A DNA stretch of 64,000 bases from CAVXEF01 sp963827315. Lineage in GTDB: Bacteria > Planctomycetota > Phycisphaerae > Sedimentisphaerales > Anaerobacaceae. The notes beneath the pieces are model-generated. The model was given only the letters and a program-made list of their open reading frames with translations. It did no database searches and was not told the origin of the DNA. This document shows positions 26,624 through 35,126 of this stretch, piece by piece. The stretch spans positions 62,001 to 126,000 of the forward strand of contig CAWHAL010000004.1 of the NCBI GenBank assembly GCA_963827315.1, given 5' to 3'. Numbering within the stretch: position 1 is the first letter of the stretch; each line of letters begins with the position of its first letter. Made by a program: the position numbers and the translations under genes.

Positions 26624-28276
26624 ATGACTTTTTTAGCCGTCAAGCGCGCGATAGGCAATCCAGCGATACTTCCTGTCATTGTAACCGTAGCATGTCTTAT
26701 CCCATTTGTAAACAAGGCGTTTCATATAGATGACCCCTTGTTTATATGGTCGGCAAAGCGGATTCAAATCAATCCGGTTGATTTTTACGGTTTCAAAGTT
26801 AACTGGTATGGTACAGAGATGCCAATGGCGGAAGTAACTGAGAATCCACCGGGGGCCTGTTATTATATTGCGATGGTGGGAAAACTGTTTGGTTGGAGCG
26901 AGATTGTTCTACATACAGCCTTTCTTATGCCAGCAGCAGTAGCGGCGTTGGGGATGTATTATCTGGCAAAGCAGTTTTGTTCGCAGCCGGTATTGGCAAC
27001 ACTGGTGGCTGTATCAACACCGGCTTTTTTTGTTTCGAGCACCAACGTGATGTGCGACACAATGATGCTGGCATTTTGGGTATGGGCCGTGGTGTTCTGG
27101 GTGGAGGGGCTAAAGACAAATAAGAAGTCAAGGTTATTCTTTGCAGCAGTGCTGATTGCGATTTGTGCTTTGACAAAATACTTCGGGATAGCACTGCTGG
27201 GGCTGCTTTTTGTTTATTCACTTGTGCAAAAGCGCAAGCTGGGAGTCTGGGTTCTGTATCTGTTGATTCCGCCTGTGATTTTAGCTGGTTACCTGTGGGC
27301 GGCACAGTCACTTTATGGCAGAGGATTACTGTCGGAGGCGGCATCCTTTGCGGTTCGTTTCAGGTGGAAGGAAAAGGCAGCGTTATTCCAAAAAGGATTG
27401 ACCGGATTGGCCTTTGCCGGTGGGTGCATAATGACCGGGCTTTTCTATGTTCCGCTGCTTTGGTCGAGAAGAGTTATGATTGTGGGCGCCATCTTGACGA
27501 TTTTGTTTATACTTATCCTCGCTTCCACGGAGAAAATTGGTAGCACGCCAACACGCCACATCGATGGCGTTAAGTGGGGCTTTCTTATCCAGGTCGCTTT
27601 AATGGCAGCGGGCGGGGTGAGCCTTGTGGCACTTGCCGGTGTGGATATCAGGCAATGTAGAGACGCTGATTCGCTGTTGCTGCTGCTTTGGGTAGTTGGG
27701 ATTTTTTTCTTTGCGAGTTTTATAAACTGGACGGTTAATGCTCGCAGTATTCTTCCGATGGTCCCTGCAGCAGGGATTCTGTTGGTGCGACAAGTCGAAA
27801 GGCTTAGCAAGACCAAGCGTGAGGCGAGGATGTGGCGAGTGGCTTGGCCGCTGGTTCCAGCAGCGGTCGTGGCTCTGTCAGTTGGCTGGGCCGACTACGC
27901 TTGGGCGAATACGGCACGCGGTGCAGCAGAAACTATCAGCAAGAGTTTTGAGAACTATAAGGGCAATATATGGTTTCAGGGACACTGGGGATTCCAATAC
28001 TATATGGAATCTAATGGGCATAAGGCACTCGATTTCAAGCATTCGAAACCGGCGTCGGGTGATATAATTATTGTTCCATCAAACAATTGCTTCTCGTGGA
28101 ATTTGCCACAGAAAGATTTTCTGTTGTCCCAGACTTTCCAGGTTGAACCGCCTCGTTGGCTGGCAACGATGAATCTATCGCTTGGCGCGGCTTTCTACGC
28201 GGATGTATGGGGGCCTATGCCCTTTGCAGTGGGGCCGGTTGCTGCGGAGAAATATCAGGCTTATATCGTTCGTTAG
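26624..28276 (+). CDS. Multi-pass membrane glycosyltransferase, GT39-like
   Basis: 550 residues with about ten TM helices. HIDDPLFIW in the first loop carries the Asp pair expected for PMT/ArnT-type GT-C enzymes, and TENPPGACYYIAMVGKLFG is the second loop of this group. A soluble C-terminal part of about 100 residues follows. Distinct from the 22250 gene in sequence. Starts a run of same-direction genes with the epimerase, gmd and fcl, 25 bp before the epimerase. Confidence 0.75.
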   Translation: MTFLAVKRAIGNPAILPVIVTVACLIPFVNKAFHIDDPLFIWSAKRIQINPVDFYGFKVNWYGTEMPMAEVTENPPGACYYIAMVGKLFGWSEIVLHTAFLMPAAVAALGMYYLAKQFCSQPVLATLVAVSTPAFFVSSTNVMCDTMMLAFWVWAVVFWVEGLKTNKKSRLFFAAVLIAICALTKYFGIALLGLLFVYSLVQKRKLGVWVLYLLIPPVILAGYLWAAQSLYGRGLLSEAASFAVRFRWKEKAALFQKGLTGLAFAGGCIMTGLFYVPLLWSRRVMIVGAILTILFILILASTEKIGSTPTRHIDGVKWGFLIQVALMAAGGVSLVALAGVDIRQCRDADSLLLLLWVVGIFFFASFINWTVNARSILPMVPAAGILLVRQVERLSKTKREARMWRVAWPLVPAAVVALSVGWADYAWANTARGAAETISKSFENYKGNIWFQGHWGFQYYMESNGHKALDFKHSKPASGDIIIVPSNNCFSWNLPQKDFLLSQTFQVEPPRWLATMNLSLGAAFYADVWGPMPFAVGPVAAEKYQAYIVR

Positions 28277-28301
28277 GTAGAAAAAAATCGAGTCGGGATA
28301 T

Positions 28302-29270
28302 ATGAGAGCTCTGGTTACAGGAGGCGCGGGGTTTATCGGTTCACATCTCGCAGAGCAACTGCTCAAAGATGGCCACAGGGTTATGGTTATTGATAATCTG
28401 AGCACCGGCAGTCTACGAAATATCGAGAGATTCAGGTCAGAGCCCGGGTTTGATTTTATTGAAGGTGATATCTGTGATGCTGAGTTAATGGAGGCTCCGG
28501 TCAAACAATGCGACATGATATTTCATCTCGCTGCCGCTGTTGGTGTTAACCTGATAGTGAAGGACCCGGTTCACACGATAGAAACGAATATCGGCGGCAC
28601 GGAGGTGGTGCTGAATGTCGCCAATAAGTTCGGCAAAAAAATCCTGATTGCTTCGAGCAGCGAGGTCTACGGCAAAAGTGAGGCCGCTCCTTTTTGTGAA
28701 GATGATGACATAGTATTGGGCAGCACAACCTTGTCGCGATGGTCCTATGCGTGCAGCAAGGCGGTAGATGAATTTTTGGGCTTGGCTTTTTACCAGCAGT
28801 TCGGCTTGAAAGTGGTAATTGCCAGGTTTTTTAATACGATTGGACCGAGGCAAACTGGCCGCTACGGCATGGTTGTGCCTCGTTTTATTGAAAGGGCCTT
28901 GAAGAATAAGCCCGTCGTTATATACGGCACCGGCCAGCAGAGCCGCTGCTTTTGTTATGTTGAGGACGTCGTCGAGGCAACAATCAGCCTGATGAACCGC
29001 GAAGAAGCAGCAGGGAAAGTGTATAATGTTGGCTCCGATGAAGAGATTACCATTGAATCGCTCGCCGACAAAATCATTGAGATGACTGGTAGCAGAAGCA
29101 AAAAGGAATTTATATCCTATGAACAGGCGTATGGAAGGCCTATTGAGGATATGATGCGGCGTGTGCCGAGCCTTGAGCGGATAAAAGAAACGGTCGGCTG
29201 GGTGCCGCGAAGGAGTCTGACCGAATCGTTGCGGTTGATTATCGACAGCTTTGAAAAAGCTAAAAGATAA
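28302..29270 (+). CDS. NAD-dependent sugar-nucleotide epimerase/dehydratase
   Basis: 322 residues, extended SDR. Rossmann motif TGGAGFIGSHLAEQL (NAD(H) binding), catalytic SYACSK (Tyr-x-x-x-Lys) at about 147-152, RFFNTIGPRQTG and VYNVGSDEEITI. It resembles UDP-glucose 4-epimerase and UDP-glucuronate decarboxylase-type enzymes; the exact substrate cannot be assigned. Lies upstream of gmd and fcl. Confidence 0.85.
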   Translation: MRALVTGGAGFIGSHLAEQLLKDGHRVMVIDNLSTGSLRNIERFRSEPGFDFIEGDICDAELMEAPVKQCDMIFHLAAAVGVNLIVKDPVHTIETNIGGTEVVLNVANKFGKKILIASSSEVYGKSEAAPFCEDDDIVLGSTTLSRWSYACSKAVDEFLGLAFYQQFGLKVVIARFFNTIGPRQTGRYGMVVPRFIERALKNKPVVIYGTGQQSRCFCYVEDVVEATISLMNREEAAGKVYNVGSDEEITIESLADKIIEMTGSRSKKEFISYEQAYGRPIEDMMRRVPSLERIKETVGWVPRRSLTESLRLIIDSFEKAKR

Positions 29271-29357
29271 AGTCAATCTGCTTAGGATACGAGCACGGCC
29301 GAGCGGTTTTGGACGATGAAGGATTGACAGTAACCGTTTGCTAAAAAGGACAGGACT

Positions 29358-30362
29358 ATGAAGAAAGCGTTGATTACCGGTATTACAGGACAGGACGGCT
29401 CCTATCTTGTGGAACTGCTTCTGCAAAAAGGCTACCAGGTCTGGGGTATTATTCGGCGAAGCTCCTCATTTCACACCGGCAGAATCGACCATCTGTATAA
29501 GGACCCACACGAGAAACCGCGGCTGAAATTGCTTTACGGTGATTTGACTGATGGGGGCAATCTCTCGTCGATTATAAACGATGTCCAGCCGGCTGAGGTC
29601 TACAATCTCGGCGCTCAAAGTCACGTTCGGGTGAGCTTTGATACGCCCATTTACACCGTTAACACCGATGCCCTTGGTACACTCCGGCTTCTTGAGGCGG
29701 TTCGTTCGAGCAATAAGCCCATGAAGTTCTATCAGGCCTCGAGCAGTGAAATGTACGGCAAGGTCGTACAGATACCGCAGACGGAAAAAACGCCGTTCTA
29801 TCCTCGAAGTCCTTATGGCTGTGCGAAAGTTTACAGCTTTTGGCAGACGGTAAACTATCGTGAGGCTTATGGTATGTTTGCATGTAACGGGGTTTTGTTT
29901 AATCATGAATCGCCGAGGCGAGGCGAAACGTTTGTTACGAGGAAAATTACACGTGCAGCCACGCGAATTAAACTTGGCCTGCAGGATAAGCTCTATCTGG
30001 GTAATCTGGACGCCAAGCGAGACTGGGGCTATGCAAAGGATTTTGTTGAATCGATGTGGCTGATGCTTCAGCAGGAGAAACCCGATGATTATGTCATCGC
30101 GACCGGTGAAAGTCATTCGGTCCGCGAATTTCTCGACGAAGTCTTCGGCTATCTTGGTCTCGATTGGCACAAGTATGTCGAGATAGACCCGCGATATTAC
30201 AGACCGGCTGAGGTCGATTGCCTCCAGGGTGACCCGAGCAAGGCGAAAAAGATGCTTGGCTGGCAGCCAAAGGTGACCTTCAGGGAGCTTGCGAAATTGA
30301 TGACCGATGCGGATATGAAGCTCGCAGAAAGTGAGAAAATTCTGATGGACCATGGCCGGTGA
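29358..30362 (+). CDS. gmd: GDP-mannose 4,6-dehydratase
   Basis: 334 residues. Converts GDP-D-mannose to GDP-4-keto-6-deoxymannose, committed step to GDP-L-fucose and related sugars. Motifs: TGITGQDGSYLVELLL (NADP binding), GDLTDGGNL, QSHVRVSFDTP, SSSEMYGKV, catalytic YGCAK region, FNHESPRRGETFVTRKIT, RDWGYAKDFVE, ATGESHSVREF. AAAAGGACAGGACT serves as ribosome site. Its stop overlaps the next start by 4 bp. Confidence 0.95.
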   Translation: MKKALITGITGQDGSYLVELLLQKGYQVWGIIRRSSSFHTGRIDHLYKDPHEKPRLKLLYGDLTDGGNLSSIINDVQPAEVYNLGAQSHVRVSFDTPIYTVNTDALGTLRLLEAVRSSNKPMKFYQASSSEMYGKVVQIPQTEKTPFYPRSPYGCAKVYSFWQTVNYREAYGMFACNGVLFNHESPRRGETFVTRKITRAATRIKLGLQDKLYLGNLDAKRDWGYAKDFVESMWLMLQQEKPDDYVIATGESHSVREFLDEVFGYLGLDWHKYVEIDPRYYRPAEVDCLQGDPSKAKKMLGWQPKVTFRELAKLMTDADMKLAESEKILMDHGR

Positions 30363-31342
30363 TTAAGATGAGTGGGTTTTTTGAGGACAGGAGAGTTGTT
30401 GTTACAGGTGGGGCAGGCTTTCTCGGCAGCTGCATTGTTGAAGGACTGCAAAAACGGCAGTGTAAGAATATTTTGGTGCCTAAGATTGAGGATTATGACC
30501 TCGTCAATATGGCCAACATCGTTCGGATGTATGACGATATGAAGCCGGACATCGTTATTCACCTCGCGGCAGTTGTCGGCGGAATCGGCGCAAATCGTGA
30601 GCATCCAGGCGAATTTTTTTACAAAAATTTAATGATGGGTGTTCAGCTGATAGAGCAGGGCAGATTACGCAGCATCGAGAAATTCGTGGCAATCGGTACG
30701 GTTTGTGCATATCCAAAGTTTACGCCGGTGCCGTTTAAGGAAGAGAACATCTGGAACGGATACCCCGAGGAGACTAACGCCCCATACGGATTGGCTAAAA
30801 AGATGCTGTTGGTGCAGTCGCAATCTTACCGGACTGAATATGGTTTTAATTCGATATTTTTATTGCCGGTTAATCTTTATGGCCCCGGTGACAACTTTGA
30901 CCCTAAAAGCAGCCACGTGATACCGGCGCTGATAAAGAAATGTGTCGATGCAGTCGAATCGGGCGCAGCCTATATTGGCTGCTGGGGGACAGGAACGCCT
31001 TCGCGCGAGTTTATTTATGTCGCCGATGCCGCCGAGGGCATACTGTTGGCGACCGAACGTTACAATGGAGCAGAACCTGTCAATATAGGCTCAGGATTTG
31101 AAATAACCATAAAAGACCTTGTCGAGAAAATCGCCGCGTTGACAGGTTTCAATGGCCAAATCCGCTGGGACAGTTCCAAACCGGACGGTCAGCCCAGACG
31201 GCGTCTGGATGTTTCAAAGGCAAAAATATATTTTGGCTTTGAAGCCAAAACGTCTTTTGACGTGGGACTAAGGGCGACAATCGACTGGTATAGAAAAAAT
31301 CGCAACTGGATACATAAGAAAACCCAAATGGGGACCTGCTAA
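30359..31342 (+). CDS. fcl: GDP-L-fucose synthase
   Basis: 327 residues from a GTG that overlaps the gmd stop (GTGA); an ATG nine bases in is a possible alternative. Epimerises and reduces GDP-4-keto-6-deoxymannose to GDP-L-fucose. Motifs: VVTGGAGFLGSCIVEGL, HLAAVVGGIGANREHP, GTVCAYPKFTPVPF, YGLAKKMLL (catalytic Tyr-x-x-x-Lys), LLPVNLYGPGDNFDP, SSHVIPALIKK. Coupled translation with gmd fits a fucose-nucleotide operon. Confidence 0.92.
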   Translation: MIKMSGFFEDRRVVVTGGAGFLGSCIVEGLQKRQCKNILVPKIEDYDLVNMANIVRMYDDMKPDIVIHLAAVVGGIGANREHPGEFFYKNLMMGVQLIEQGRLRSIEKFVAIGTVCAYPKFTPVPFKEENIWNGYPEETNAPYGLAKKMLLVQSQSYRTEYGFNSIFLLPVNLYGPGDNFDPKSSHVIPALIKKCVDAVESGAAYIGCWGTGTPSREFIYVADAAEGILLATERYNGAEPVNIGSGFEITIKDLVEKIAALTGFNGQIRWDSSKPDGQPRRRLDVSKAKIYFGFEAKTSFDVGLRATIDWYRKNRNWIHKKTQMGTC

Positions 31343-31351
31343 GTGCGGAAA

Positions 31352-31876
31352 TTATTTCTGCTTGTTACTTGCATTCATTTTCTCATGCAAGCCTTTGAGT
31401 TTTGAGATGAACAGCTCAGGAGGGTCATATCCAAGTATAGGACCGAAAAGCTCATTGCTGTCGGCGCGTTTGATGTAATGAGTCGGATAATAGCCAATAC
31501 GATAGTGGCGGGCTATTTCGGGCTGTTCGTCAACGTTGATTATAATGGGGATGAAATTGGCCTCAACATATTTTATGACCTTGCGGTCGGTATAGGTATG
31601 AAGCCAGGCGTTGGTGCTCATGGGAGTAAATTGTTTGTAGAAGGCGAGTAGGATGGGTTTGTTTTGTTCCTTGGCCATTTCCACCCCGGTGTTGTAATCT
31701 TTGACCCAGGCGATTGTGTTCCTGCGTTGAGTCAGAAATACAATTGTTACAAGGCCGAAGAAAGCCAGAAAAAGTATCAACAGCGCTCGCGAAGATTTCT
31801 TGCCACCGGCGGGGGGGATATTTCCAGGTGTTTGTTGGGTTGACACATCCTTATTTTCTGGTTTTTCGTCTGCCAT
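31352..31876 (-). CDS. Membrane-anchored thioredoxin-fold protein without a CxxC
   Basis: The ATG at 31876 has GAGGTTACG before it; the longer frame to 31984 lacks a ribosome site. 174 residues: polar N-terminus, TM helix (ALLILFLAFFGLVTIVFL, about 31-48), then a thioredoxin-like domain (GVEMAKEQNKPILLAFYKQFTPMSTNAW, VNVDE-type strand at IIINVDEQPEIARHYRIGYYPTHYI). At the usual Cys-x-x-Cys position it has FTPMS, so it cannot be a disulfide oxidoreductase; a scaffold or chaperone role is likelier. Convergent with fcl, divergent from the 32018 gene. Confidence 0.75.
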   Translation of the reverse strand: MADEKPENKDVSTQQTPGNIPPAGGKKSSRALLILFLAFFGLVTIVFLTQRRNTIAWVKDYNTGVEMAKEQNKPILLAFYKQFTPMSTNAWLHTYTDRKVIKYVEANFIPIIINVDEQPEIARHYRIGYYPTHYIKRADSNELFGPILGYDPPELFISKLKGLHEKMNASNKQK

Positions 31877-32017
31877 CGTAACCTCATAGGAAGTTAGTTG
31901 TTTGGCTGACAAGCCTAAATCGCCTTCAATTATAGATGAAACTACTGAACAGTCAAGCAACGGCGGAGGACTGTTTTTTCTCAAACGCGGCGAATCTGCC
32001 GAGGCTGATACAAAATC

Positions 32018-33517
32018 GTGACAGTCAAAAGAGCGACAATAGGGTACCTGATTGTGTTATTGGCCGCTTTGGGGTTTTATGGGTTTAGTTGCGCACCGGC
32101 TGTATTGTGGCAGGATAGCGGCCTGTTTGTTTATCGAATCTGGCACAACGATATCCAGGGCAATCTTGGACTTGCGCTCGCGCATCCACTTTATATCCTG
32201 ATAGGTATGATGGTAAAGTGCGTGCCGTTCGGCGATTTTGCCTACAGAGTCAATCTCCTCTCAGCGCTCTTTGGCGCAGTAGCGGTGGCGAACCTGTTTC
32301 TATTGGTTCGGCTCTGGCTCGGCAAAAGTGTGCCGGCCGTAGTCGCCGCAATTACTTTAGGCCTTAGCTGGACGTTCTGGTCTAATGCAGCGATTGCCGA
32401 GGTTTATACTTTGTACGCGGCGCAAATGTTTGCTGAATTGATAGTTCTGTTACAGTATACACGCACTAAACGAATCGGATATTTGTATTTATTAGGACTG
32501 CTCAGTGGTCTGACGATTGCGAACCACCTCTGGGGGGTGTTCGGTTTTGCCTGCTATACGATATTGGCGATTGTTCTGTTGGCACGCGGGCAAATTAAAC
32601 TGAGGCACTTTGGGATTGTTGTTTTGCTGTGGCTGATCGGTGCTGCGCCGTACGAATACTTGGTAATAAAGAACCTTATTGTCACTGGCGATGTGGGAGG
32701 GACATTGGCCTCGGCGTTATTCGGCTGTGGTTGGCAGCGCTCGGTGCTTAATACGTCGATTTCAGTAAGGATAGCATTGGAGAACATAATATTTATTCTG
32801 TTGGACTTTCCAACGCCGAATATAGTGTTTTTCTTCATCGGGTTATGGGTTTTGCGAAAAGTGGCTCCAAACCGGAGTTTTGCAAACATTATAATCGCGA
32901 TGTTGATATCGCACTTTGTGTTTGCATTCCGTTATACTGTGCCGGATAGATACGTATTCTTTTTGCCGTTTTATTGTCTTGCAGCGGTGCTTATCGGGTT
33001 GGGAGCGCATACGTTTTTCAATCGTAGCAATCGAAGGATAGCGGTGGTTGCTGTGCTGGTCTTTGCGCTGTTGCCGATACCAGCTTATGCTATAGCGCCA
33101 GCTTTTGCGAAAAAAACATATAAAGCCCTTGGCCAGAGGCGGCAAAGACCCTATCGCGACGAATACAAATACTTCCTTCAGCCGTGGAAGACGGGGTATC
33201 GGGGCGCGGAGCGATTCGCCAATGAGGCTCTGGATATGGTTGAGGAAAAAGCAGTAATTTATGCTTATACAACTGATGTGCATACGCTTTTGTATGTCCA
33301 GGAGGTCAAAGGCAAACGCTCGGATGTTAAAATAGTCTCCGACTATGACAGCAGTGAAGGCGCCCCAGCCTTTAATCAGGAGACGATTACTCAACTAATG
33401 AATGATTCGGCTGTGTATGTTTCTTCGACGGTTAGAGGCTATTGCCCGGCGTTTCTTCTTGATAACTATGACTTTGTTCAAGCAGGCGTTTTGTGGAGAG
33501 TGGTCGAGAGAAAGTAA
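32018..33517 (+). CDS. DUF2723-type membrane glycosyltransferase
   Basis: 499 residues from a GTG. About ten TM helices, with WQDSGLFVYR in the first loop, the DUF2723/TMEM260 (GT117) signature region, and HPLYILIGM in the second; AIAEVYTLYAAQ is also typical. The C-terminal 130 residues are soluble and end in LYVQEVKGKRSDV and related sequence. A GT-C transferase using a polyprenyl-phosphate sugar on an extracytoplasmic acceptor is the family expectation. Confidence 0.75.
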   Translation: MTVKRATIGYLIVLLAALGFYGFSCAPAVLWQDSGLFVYRIWHNDIQGNLGLALAHPLYILIGMMVKCVPFGDFAYRVNLLSALFGAVAVANLFLLVRLWLGKSVPAVVAAITLGLSWTFWSNAAIAEVYTLYAAQMFAELIVLLQYTRTKRIGYLYLLGLLSGLTIANHLWGVFGFACYTILAIVLLARGQIKLRHFGIVVLLWLIGAAPYEYLVIKNLIVTGDVGGTLASALFGCGWQRSVLNTSISVRIALENIIFILLDFPTPNIVFFFIGLWVLRKVAPNRSFANIIIAMLISHFVFAFRYTVPDRYVFFLPFYCLAAVLIGLGAHTFFNRSNRRIAVVAVLVFALLPIPAYAIAPAFAKKTYKALGQRRQRPYRDEYKYFLQPWKTGYRGAERFANEALDMVEEKAVIYAYTTDVHTLLYVQEVKGKRSDVKIVSDYDSSEGAPAFNQETITQLMNDSAVYVSSTVRGYCPAFLLDNYDFVQAGVLWRVVERK

Positions 33518-33606
33518 ATTGCACTTGACGTGCGGCCACAGAATGGTAAATAGTTGTGTCCCGCTGCGTAAATTGTCTCCTTGATTGAATGCTGGGATAT
33601 GAGAGT

Positions 33607-33693
33607 ATGGCTCAGAATGTTTTGAATGGCGTGGTGCTCGGCACCGGATATTGGGGCAAGAACCTGGTTCGCAATTTTGCCGCTGCCGGCTGA
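33607..33693 (+). pseudogene. N-terminal remnant of a Gfo/Idh/MocA oxidoreductase
   Basis: A 28-codon frame reads MAQNVLNGVVLGTGYWGKNL and then VRNFAAAG before TGA. This is the Rossmann start of WlbA-like sugar-nucleotide oxidoreductases (G-x-G-x-W-G-K-N-L). Bases 33694-33750 may be the far end of the same gene or a neighbour. In wlb-type loci this enzyme precedes the DegT-type aminotransferase, exactly the gene that follows here, so the 3-oxo step may now be done elsewhere. Confidence 0.75.
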
Positions 33694-33767
33694 TGAGACT
33701 GTTGGCAAATACTATACGATGATTTCAAAAAACAAACAGAATAAATAGCTGATACCGGAGATGAGTA

Positions 33768-34868
33768 ATGCAGGTACCTCTGCTGGATTTGAAAGCGCAG
33801 TACGCAACAATTAAGAGTGAAATTTTGGCCGCGGTCTCGGAGGTTCTCGAAACCCAAATATGCATAGGCGGGCCAAAAGTCAGTGAACTGGAAGAAAAAA
33901 TAGCCGCCATAAGCGATTGTAAATTCGCTGTAGGCACATCCAGCGGCTCCGATGCTATTTTGAACACACTGATGAGCTTGGATATTGGTGCAGGTGATGA
34001 GGTTATTACAACTGTCTTTACGTTTTTTGCTACGGCAGGTTGTATCACACGCACCGGTGCAAAGCCGGTATTCGTTGATATCGACCCCCGAACTTACAAT
34101 ATCAACCCGGCGCAGATGGAGGCAGTGGTAACCGATAAGACAAAAGCGATTATACCGGTCCATTTGTTTGGACAGATGGCTGATATGGACCCGATTATGA
34201 AAATCGCAGATAAACATAATCTTGTGGTCATAGAGGATGCAGCCCAGTCGATTACGAGCACCTATAAAGGTAAAAAGGCCGGCAGTATCGGCTATGCTGG
34301 CTGCATTAGTTTCTTCCCCAGTAAGAACCTCGGCGGTATTGGTGACGGAGGCATAGTAGTTACGAATGATGAGAGACTTTATGAGCGTCTGGTTATGATG
34401 CGCAATCACGGCCAAAATCCGAAATATTATTATAAGTATATCGGCGGCAATTTTCGTCTTGACCCGATACAAGCAGCAGCTCTTCTGGTGAAGCTTCCTT
34501 ATTTGGACCAATGGTCACAGGCCAGGAGAAGAAATGCCGTCTACTACAACAAGAAGTTTAAGGGGACCGTTGTCCAGACACCATATATCAGCGGTGATTG
34601 CGCCAGTATCTACTACCAATATGTGATTCGTGTCCCCAGGCGTGATGAGCTTGTCGCGCATCTGAGGGAAAATAGTGTCGGTTGTGAGATATATTATCCT
34701 TTGCCTATGCATTTGCAGCAGTGTTTTGCGTATCTGGGATATAAAAGGGGTGATTTTCCGCAGGCGGAGAAAGCAGCAGACGAAGTTGTGGCTATCCCTG
34801 TGTATCCAGAACTCACCGATGAAATGAAGGATTATGTTGTCGAGACTATCCTGTCATTTCTTGGATAG
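33768..34868 (+). CDS. DegT/DnrJ-type sugar aminotransferase
   Basis: 366 residues, PLP-dependent. Motifs: FAVGTSSGSDAILNTL, PAVFVDIDPRTYNINP-type strand, VIEDAAQS (Asp-x-x-x-Gln pyridine contact), SFFPSKNLGGIGDGG with the PLP Lys, MMRNHGQ. It transfers an amino group to a keto-sugar nucleotide; WlbC/WbpE (3-oxo-glucuronate) is the closest-looking type, supported by the oxidoreductase remnant upstream. Opens the polysaccharide locus. Confidence 0.9.
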   Translation: MQVPLLDLKAQYATIKSEILAAVSEVLETQICIGGPKVSELEEKIAAISDCKFAVGTSSGSDAILNTLMSLDIGAGDEVITTVFTFFATAGCITRTGAKPVFVDIDPRTYNINPAQMEAVVTDKTKAIIPVHLFGQMADMDPIMKIADKHNLVVIEDAAQSITSTYKGKKAGSIGYAGCISFFPSKNLGGIGDGGIVVTNDERLYERLVMMRNHGQNPKYYYKYIGGNFRLDPIQAAALLVKLPYLDQWSQARRRNAVYYNKKFKGTVVQTPYISGDCASIYYQYVIRVPRRDELVAHLRENSVGCEIYYPLPMHLQQCFAYLGYKRGDFPQAEKAADEVVAIPVYPELTDEMKDYVVETILSFLG

Positions 34869-35126
34869 GAGCTGTCGAATAACTTTGCTGATATAAGGGT
34901 GAATGAAGTTGTAGTTTCAGCTTGAGCCATGTAACTTCTGCTAAGGTTATTTTCTGCAAAGTTAGTGTAATCAACGTTAAAGATGCCGAAATTTTCTAAA
35001 ATCACCGTTAGCGAAGCCGGTAATGGCAGACAGTCGAATATAGCGAGGGTGGTGTAGATTCAGTTTACTCTAAAGCTGCAGAGTTTCCACTTCACACTTT
35101 ATGGCCTTTTGTAATTGAAGGGCTTT

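Noticed and set aside
28485..29426. 313-codon minus-strand frame opposite the epimerase
   Set aside because: Shadow of a real gene; composition and lack of motifs show it is not coding.
29466..30353. 295-codon minus-strand frame opposite gmd
   Set aside because: Shadow of gmd.
34983..35057. 24-codon frame (MPKFSKITVSEAG...) before the glycosidase
   Set aside because: Too short to call; no matching family that I can support.
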